Made by a program: the position numbers and the translations under genes
From: Atriophallophorus winterbourni
Taxonomy: Eukaryota; Platyhelminthes; Trematoda; Plagiorchiida; Microphallidae
DNA length: 64,000 nucleotides
Direction of reading: 5' to 3'
Assembly: GCA_013407085.1 (NCBI GenBank)
Contig: JACCGJ010008613.1
Span: 62,001 to 126,000 of the forward strand
In this document: in pieces, positions 55,631-64,000 of the stretch
Layout of the letters: every line of letters starts with the position of its first letter
Position numbering within the stretch: the stretch's first letter is position 1
The notes under the pieces: generated by a model
What the model was told of the DNA's origin: nothing
Seen by the model: the letters and a program-made list of their open reading frames with translations, nothing else
Database searches by the model: none

Positions 55631-55942
55631 TTAATTATTATAAGTTACCCAGAACTCTCGATTTATCGCTAACCATTTCTTAGTTCTACTCCGGATAAAA
55701 CATTGGGAGTTGTGGTTGCATTTGTGTGATATGAAACTCGAGTTTTCGAATCCAAGAAAATCAATCTCTTGAGTGTGTGAATCTCGGAGACTGATATTTA
55801 AGGATTGAAATGGTATTTTTGTGAGTCGTTTGTCTGTTGGATCAATCTTTCGGCAATGCTTACCTAATAAAAAACAAGCACTTTTTCCTTGTGGTGCCAG
55901 GTTTTTTGTATCCTCTACCGCGGTTGATAAAGTCGTTAAGAC
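55631..55942 (-). other. Open sequence of unknown origin beside the LINE-C end
   Basis: Minus strand is open for about 100 codons between the LINE-C microsatellite and a TAA at 55,631 (contains DTKNLAPQGKSACFLLGKHC and SFISHKCNHNSQCF). The apparent ATG lies in the LINE-C terminus, so the frame has no start of its own. I do not recognise a family; it may be target DNA, a retroelement gag piece or a chance frame. Confidence 0.3.
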
Positions 55943-58651
55943 AATAAAAATAATAATAATAATAATACTATATTCTTGGTAAACCAAGGCATGCAAAACA
56001 TGATCAGGTTATCAATGTTTACAAAATAAATGAATTGTAAAATGACCTTATCAAGCGGAATGTTTGAACATTTTTCCGTTAAATAAAGGATGATAAATTT
56101 ACAAGGGTAAGAAAGTTAATTTTTTGCGCAATGTCACACAGTAAGAAAGTTTCATCTAGATTGCATCGGAATAATCAAATGAAGAGGATGCGATTAATTC
56201 TGGAGCAGAGATTGAAAAAAAAGTTAATAACAGAAAAAGTTATGAAGGACATGGTGCGTGTGAACATATAATTGTCACAGTAAAAATAAAAATAAATAAA
56301 GAAATAAAAATAAAGAAAGAAAGTTCCTTTATATATATATATAAATATATAAATTGACTTCTTCGGAATATTCGTGGGTGTGATTGAAGGAAAGCACATA
56401 AAAATCCGAAGTCAAATTGAAAAAACATTAGAAAATGGAGGGGATAAGGAGAGATTGTGGTTTAAATTGCATGAGGTTTGGGTCGGTTGTACGATCCAGG
56501 AAGGTCGAAGAATGGTCGAATGAGGGAAACCAAAACTTTTCGCCAGTATGGATTTCGGTTCATGTAGAAGAATCAGTCTTACGCGGAAGAAGCAAGGACC
56601 ATTATCGGAGTTGGTTTCGGAGTCGGAGACACTGGAACACAATTAAAAATATTCTCTGCTGAGAGGTTATCATTGTGAAATAGCACATTTATTATAAACG
56701 TAAAAAGATCACAAAAAGCATTATTTTTGGCATTTTTAGCGCTTTTTTCTTTTCTTTTATAATAAATACGTTATGGTAAAGCATGCTTTCATGCATAAAT
56801 GGGTTTAATGTAAGCAGATAACGGTTGAGGATATGGTCATATGGTAAAAATGATCATAAAACGCACGGTTACGATGAAGATTTGTAACAACATATCTAAG
56901 GTCCGGCAACCTGACACTTGAAAGGCCAATTATCCAGAGAAAACTATAAGACCTCATGAGATACTGATATGTGGACAAAGATGTGGAATTAAAAACCTTG
57001 GATCTCATGAGAGTATAGAATATGTAGAGAACAGTTTATCTTAAGGATTTGTGATAGTGAGTGAACGGCAACAGTTTCTACAAACGTTTTAAATTTTCCT
57101 GTAGATGTGCAATGAAATGAAGAGGAAGAGAATTCCAAAATTGTTCATATCTAATTAAGAAGGTGTTACGTCTATCTTTAGCGTAAAACATAGGGATATT
57201 TAACAGCCATGTTTGATTGCGCAGATCATATCGAATACAATCGTGAAAGCGCATGCCAGACTGAAGCTTAATTCGTTGCTGGGTAATGATTCGAAAGAAA
57301 AGAAGCAGATTCAGACGAATTTTGCATAGCTATAGTAGTTCGACACTCAGCAAATTACACCTTTTAAGATAAAGCAAAGGTTGAGAATAGCCCAAAGTTT
57401 TTTTGCTGAAAGTACGTTGAAGTCTCTCTAAGAGAAAACAATCATGCCTACCCATGTGCGAATAGATGATATTACAATAATCGAGAATCGGTAGGACCTT
57501 CATCTTATACAATTCTATTTTACTCATGCGTAAGAGGAATTTATGGATAATTAGGCCAACGTTTTATCTTGCTCTCGTGATGAGGTGTCTAGCTTTTTCA
57601 GTAAAATTGAAAGAAGAGGAGTACCTAAATACAAAGTCCCTAATTTCTGCAGAAGGTGTGATGGTTGAGCTATTTATTGTGTGTGTTAGAAGGAATTGAA
57701 CAACGTAATACCATATAGTATGTCTTGGAAGCAGAAAATTCTAATCTCCATTGTGCGCCTCAGCTAAATAGAGAGGCAAGATCACAGTTAAGGGATATTA
57801 GAGTCTGTAACACTTCACCAGGCGGAGATGTTATGACTACTTTTATGTCATTCGCGATGATAAATAGCTTAGAGTGATCTACGACCTAGAACGCTGCCTT
57901 GAATTACGCCACTTGGAATCAGCTAATTATTTCAGGTCACACCATTAACGTTAACCGAAAAGGTGCGATCAGATAGAAAAGAACGTAACCAGCTGAATAA
58001 AGGCCCATGAATACCTAAACATGATAACTTTAAAAGGAGTAGCGTATGGGGAACCCGATCGAAAGATTTGATTATGTCCAAAAATACAACAATCACTGCT
58101 AGTCCTTGTTCAAGGGAAGCCGTTATGAGATCTAATTATTTTAACTGGCAGGTTAGACAAGACTTTTGGTTAAGCAATCCATGTTGGACTGGAGAGAACG
58201 CATCTGGACCAAGGTAGCCCAACTAAAAAATTTTGACTCACCTTTCAAATAACCTAGACAGAATAGAAGTATGATTAATAGGGCGATAGTTGGTAACGAG
58301 GTTCGAATTACCAGATTTCAAACGTGGGATAATAACAGAGTGTTTCCAATGAGTTGGAAAAATTTCACATTTGAGAGAAATATTGAAAAGATTTAATAAA
58401 AGTAAAGGAAAGTCTTCATTATCGTTGTGTAAGATGGCTGAAATAAAACCTACATCATCAGGCTTATAAGAGATTTTACTTCGACGAGAAATGTCTTTTA
58501 CTTCTTTTACAGAAAAAGTAAAGGAGTCAATAGTATTTAAGGGAATGCTATTGTTTACTGGTGGATGGTAAGGGTTGTTATTGAACGAGCTGCTGAAGAA
58601 TAAAGAAAAAGCCTGACTTATTGTGACCGCATCAGAAGTGATTATTTCTTT

Positions 58652-59676
58652 CTAATCTTCGTGGTATATTTTGGAGGGAATATCATGTTTTGACCGGATA
58701 CACCTGGTCTTCGAAAGGTAATTTAATGATTTCGTCATTGAGTCACTGTTTAAAGCCTTTCTTTCTTGGCGTTCTAGAAGACGAATCTTAACATTTGAAA
58801 GAGAGTAACAGAGTTCGTGTCTGCGCATAACCGAAAATAAATCTAACTTATGGTTCATAGAAGCAGAAAATCGAGCTATCGTTTTCTCCAGAAGGTTTAT
58901 TGGGTAACGCTTACGCTTCCTAATATGAGAGGAAGACGAACTTCGAAGGCATGCTGAGATGTTATCGTGAAAAATCGAGGAGATGCGCTTGAAGTTTGAG
59001 GAAAGAAGTAATTCTGTCCAGTCGTAGGTTCTAAGAATATTCGAAAACTTAGTCCAGTTTATATAAATTTTCTCATCTTTGTGTATATGTGCTGGCTTTT
59101 GCGAAAGACGCAAAACGCAAGTTATCATATTATGGTCGCACTGGATAGTGGAGCTAAGATTTCAACGTTGGTGGCCCAAATTAAAAATCAAAATTGAAAC
59201 GTTGACAGCCTCGTAGGCTTCTTCACAGATTGTGTGAAACCTAAAATATGAATCGTTTTGGAGAAGGATGAAAATTTATTTGAGAAATACGGGGAATTCC
59301 AGAAGGCGTATGGCATGTTGAAGTCTCCAGCAATAATCTTATTATTGAAGGGGGCAATGGACGCCTCAGTAAAAACACTTATAAGCTTATCAACAGTGAG
59401 TGTGGATGGAGATGGCGGGTTGTAAATGCATCCTATGAGAGCATCAAGAGAAAGTAAGGATATCCAAATTGAGTCGTCTAGATCATCTAATATACGAGAG
59501 CTATGTATTTCTGCTTGGAAATCTGTACTAACACAAATCAGAATACCACCACCACGAGTGTGGTTGCGGTCCCTACGAAACATAAAATAGTTGGCTAGTT
59601 CAAGTGAAACGTTGGGAACGTCATTAGTTGTCCATGTTTCTGTTATAAGAACTATTGCGTGTGGGTTTGAGAGCAA
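58652..59676 (-). pseudogene. LINE-C copy 3 ORF2: endonuclease and linker
   Basis: Endonuclease (59,676-59,188): LITETWTTNDVPNVSLELAN, RRDRNHTRGGGILICVSTDF, IGCIYNPPSPSTL, KIIAGDFNMPYAFW, the ETW and GDFN catalytic regions of APE-type LINE nucleases. The end of the domain (DH) and linker follow in 59,128-58,652 (FSNILRTYDWTELLLSSNFK, NVKIRLLERQERKALNSDSM). A break near 59,180 separates the two frames. Confidence 0.75.
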
Positions 59677-59917
59677 GAAATGTTGAAGGGTAGGGAGCTT
59701 AGAAACAATTGACCGAGCATTAAGTAAGAGAAGGCGAATTTTAGGATATTTAACATGCGTATTAAAAAACGATTTACACGAGTTGTTTGAAATTATCGGA
59801 GCTAATATGGGTAAGGGTTGTGGTAAAGGAAAGTAAAATTTTCCATTGAGCCATACATGTTCTGAAATGGGTTTGTGTAAGCACTAAACGGATTTCCATT
59901 CATGAGGAGGCGCTGAT

Positions 59918-62234
59918 CTAGAAGACGTGGAGCGTATTGAAGTGGAGAAGTGTATGGTCTTGGAGAAGGATAGTAATAGGGCTGCTTCGGATAAAAGGGA
60001 CTTTGCGGAAGGATAAGTGGATTAAGTGGGCCAGGTATAACCGGGAACCGTCGATGTACGGGGTAATCATTACATAGGCCATTAGATGAATTGTTTCCAT
60101 CCTAATTACGCCCGACCGTATTGTTCCTAATGATGTGCGGTCCACCACGTAGTAAGGGTGAATTTGATTTGAAGACAGGGAGCACGACTTTTTTGTGGCT
60201 TTAATTATAGGTCGAGCTGAGGGCTGCGAACCTGCGGTGACGGTTTCATTAGTGGGGACATTGCTATTAGGGCCAGGTGTTAACATTGCGTCATCAATAA
60301 TCAACTTAGATTTAGCTGTTGGTGTGGTGGTACTTGAGATAGGAGTAACATCAAAAGTTTGAGTTTGAGTTACGGGTGCAGTAGCTGATGCGAAATTATC
60401 AACAACATCCAAGCCTATGAGGTTGTCGATATCAGTTGAGCGTTTTACAACTTTAGAAACCTTGCGAAGGCACTTTCGTTGTAAAGGTGTGTTGTCAGGC
60501 TTGATCAATACATTAGAAAATTGAGGTAAAAGTTTTAATACTAGTTGGTTATTAATTATGTGCGACGCATAATTTCGGTCGGCAAATTTTATTAAAATCG
60601 GTGCATTACTACGATTGGGAGGTTTTCTGAGTCAAGTAAAAGATGCTGAGTCTATTGAGAAGCCAGATCGCGACAGAAATATATTTTAAGATCGACTAAA
60701 TGATATCTGTCAGCCACGTTAAGAAGAATAAGATTTTTGGCACGGCTTCGACGCTGCTTAATTCCTGAGGTTAGCGACTCCATAAATCGACCCGTGCGTT
60801 GAAGTAAATCAGAGTCTAATACACAACTAGGGTCAAGTAGAATGGTAAGAGGCTCTAAGATATTGCAAATTTTCGAAACCGTGGACGGCTTAGCCGTGAC
60901 GGAATCGATCTTGTTTTCTAGGTTCTGTACTGTGGACAGAACCGTAGACATATTTTCGTCCAGAACAACCGAACATTTTTTTAATTGAGATGTAGTACGG
61001 TATGCTGTTCTTGACGATTTCGAATGTTTGTAATGCGACATAATGATCCAGAATAAAATACGTAAATTGTGATAACGAGAATAATGACTTGCCAAATTTC
61101 GAACACCCGCGCTTTTTTTGAATGTCAATGGCTCAATGTTAGACATAACATCTTCTGTGAGTTGGTTGGCTAACGTGAATGTGCAGTGAAACAATTTCGA
61201 TCACCTGCTTGAATTTATGTTTAAACAATTACAGGGGTGTTCACTTCTTGAAAACAGAAGAGGGAGATTAAAATCGCCTATGATCTGCAATTGTGTAGTC
61301 TGGCAGCTTGTGATGTATTACAACGATTCGATTAGTTTATCATTAAATTAGCTTTCGGTTGTTGGAAGCGGTAAATAATGCCGATTGTACATTCATCTCA
61401 ATTGGTCAGTTTTACTGAACACTACATCGCATCGCAAAGGCTGAGGTCAGAATGATCGATTACGTTACACCGCGCTAAACGTTCAATAAAGTAAACTGCA
61501 TCTCCACTACCGGATCTTAGGCGACCGTGACGGAGTAATGACATTTTCGGAATCGAGATCTCAGCATAAGTTCGGCTATTTGGTTAGTTTGCTGAAAACG
61601 TCGATCTGTCGGCTGTGGTACATTTGCGCACATTACAATGAGAGCGATATTAGCGTTAGTTGAATGAGCGGTTGTGTTGCGTTTTCTTGGTTCATGAGAT
61701 CTGGCAAATAGACGGCGAGAGTCCTGGCCATATTGTTCACCATTTGATCAGATGAGGATAACGGTAAGCAGGGTACACTATGTTCATCTTCATTACATTT
61801 GGATAAGGATTTACCACGGTCATTTAACGGAGCAGTTTCGGGCGTATATCATTTCCTTTATACCACATATTTCGGGTTGAGTTGTCACGGCAATTGGATA
61901 TACTTAAAGCGGTTTAATTGTTTCCTCGAGGTTTGTATATCAATTTCCAAAAAATCTTTATTCGAGATTCTAGGTTTGCCTCATGGGGAGAATTTGTGCT
62001 TGTATCGCTAGGCTGTTTAATTAAACATGCATTACATACGTAACAAACGCCGGGGAAATCAACGTTGTTAACAAACGATAACACTTCCTGCGTTGAGGCT
62101 TTATCACAGTTGGTATCTTCTTTACCCAAGCAGCTAAAGCATTGAACTATACGAAATCTAACACCAATCACTTTTTTGCATATTCGACAGGCATCACGTT
62201 CAGCCTTCTTTGTCTGTGGCATTGAGGTCATCAA
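59918..62234 (-). pseudogene. LINE-C copy 3 ORF1: Cys-rich motif and RNA-binding region
   Basis: N-terminal frame 62,234-61,914: ACRICKK, IVQCFSCLGKEDTNCD, CYVCNACL, three Cys-x2-Cys pairs resembling a PHD/RING-like zinc module, then NLESRIK, as in LINE-B ORF1. After the foreign insert, 61,194-60,652 has a coiled-coil-like NMSTVLSTVQNLENKIDSVT and RRSRAKNLILLNVADRYHLV (RRM start). The 60,508-59,918 frame is a basic and Ser/Thr-rich tail. Role in the family is RNA binding. Confidence 0.6.
61200..61790 (-). mobile_element. LINE endonuclease fragment inserted in LINE-C ORF1
   Basis: Minus strand, with stops: SAEISIPKMSLLRHGRLRSG, GSGDAVYFIERL and DECTIGIIYRFQQPKANLMI, the pattern of APE-type endonucleases of LINE-A/B type (RxGGGVALY..., IYRxP). 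It interrupts LINE-C ORF1 between its zinc motif and coiled-coil. No target duplication was found. Confidence 0.5.
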
Positions 62235-62250
62235 TTCGTGTCATTGTTAC

Positions 62251-62943
62251 AGTGAGTGATGATTTAGTAAACTTTGTGATGCAATTGTTTATCTATCAAC
62301 AGCTACAGGTAGAGTGAATGCGTCGGATCAAAGTGAGACAATCTAGGCGGTAAAAAGCGAACAAATATGAATAAATGTGATGCGGTTTAACAAGATTCGA
62401 TTTAACATATTTGAAAAATATCAATGGATTCGAAATGGTGTGAACTTCTCAACAACTGGAAACCTTTAAAAATGATGCAATAAATTTGAGATTCCATTTA
62501 TCTTTTACTTCTGAAGAGATATATGTCAATCTACGAATGGAATATTTATTGAAAATCTTCGTCGCATACATCAACCGCAATTTAATCCTCGATCAAAAAA
62601 TTAAAAATATAATACAATTATAATTTCAGCCTTGCATATTACAGAAAAAGCTTTCTAATGTATATGATGTCCAATGATTTTTGATACAATCAAAGCAAAC
62701 TGGCTATACTGGTATTCTGTTAATAACGAGATTAAGTTAAAAGAGCTTTGAAACAAATAGGTATATAACTACCAGAATATATAACCAATCGGAAACCTTA
62801 CTAAAACTCTTTTTATGCATAGTTTATCTGGAACATCGATGGGAAAAGTGAACTAAAAGTAAACTGATGTGCGTTTAAACGCGTCATTTTATTAACACTC
62901 TTTTAGGCGTTGTATTCAGAATCGTTGTTAGTCATAATAATAA
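62251..62943. promoter_or_regulatory. 5' flank of the NT5C2-like gene
   Basis: About 690 bp between LINE-C and the proposed start codon. It should hold the 5' UTR and promoter. AT-rich; no motif could be assigned with confidence and no upstream coding exon was found. Confidence 0.3.

Positions 62944-64000
<1,057 letters not shown>

Larger units (their letters stand above)
55943..62250 (-). mobile_element. LINE-C copy 3, near full-length but decayed CR1-type LINE
   Basis: Minus strand. The 3' end is an ATT tail (55,943-55,969) plus the terminal hairpin motif. Then UTR, RT C-terminus (57,527-57,330: KIELYKMKVLPILDYCNIIY), eroded RT core (57,900-58,600), linker (59,128-58,652), endonuclease (59,676-59,188) and ORF1 (62,234-59,918). 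A foreign endonuclease fragment interrupts ORF1 at about 61,200-61,790. It abuts the 5' flank of the NT5C2 gene. Confidence 0.75.

Overview
The window is eukaryotic and most resembles a flatworm genome. I infer a trematode, probably a blood fluke or close relative. The evidence is AT-rich DNA, two host genes with introns of 26-44 bp (one of 133 bp), and a transposon mix typical of flukes: Gypsy/Metaviridae elements with a C-H-C-C gag box of the CsRn1 type, RTE-type (SR2-like) and several CR1/Jockey-type LINE families. I could not search databases, so the species is unassigned. LINE-A to LINE-E are working names used only in this answer.

Two host genes can be supported. On the minus strand at 17.55-18.96 kb is a complete seven-exon gene for an FKBP-type immunophilin: an eroded FKBP domain, a second FKBP-like domain and TPR repeats. 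At the right edge, 62.94-63.95 kb on the plus strand, are the first seven exons of a cytosolic purine 5'-nucleotidase (NT5C2 family), which runs off the window.

Almost everything else is transposon sequence. 0-12 kb: LINE-B copies (plus), one LINE-E copy (minus) and a hairpin repeat. 12-17.4 kb: RTE fragments, a 0.45 kb foldback repeat and a small retroposon with target-site duplications. 19-24.4 kb: a decayed LINE-D split by an RTE fragment and a 5'-truncated Gypsy flanked by a 213-bp direct repeat. 24.4-37.4 kb: three minus-strand LINE-A copies and smaller pieces, interrupted by a full-length Gypsy (25,975-30,790) with matching LTRs, a 4-bp target duplication and one uninterrupted gag-pol frame. 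37.8-44 kb: a LINE-C tail, a 914-bp assembly gap and a dead Gypsy with a different LTR. 45-62.2 kb: LINE-D, two long decayed LINE-C copies and a mag-like Gypsy.

No operon-like or pathway logic links these parts. The value of the window is its layered insertion history. I found no CRISPR array, rRNA, canonical tRNA or convincing new multi-gene system. The least explained items are the 213-bp duplication around the truncated Gypsy, the foldback repeat with nested hairpins, and an in-frame LINE-B/LINE-A chimera.
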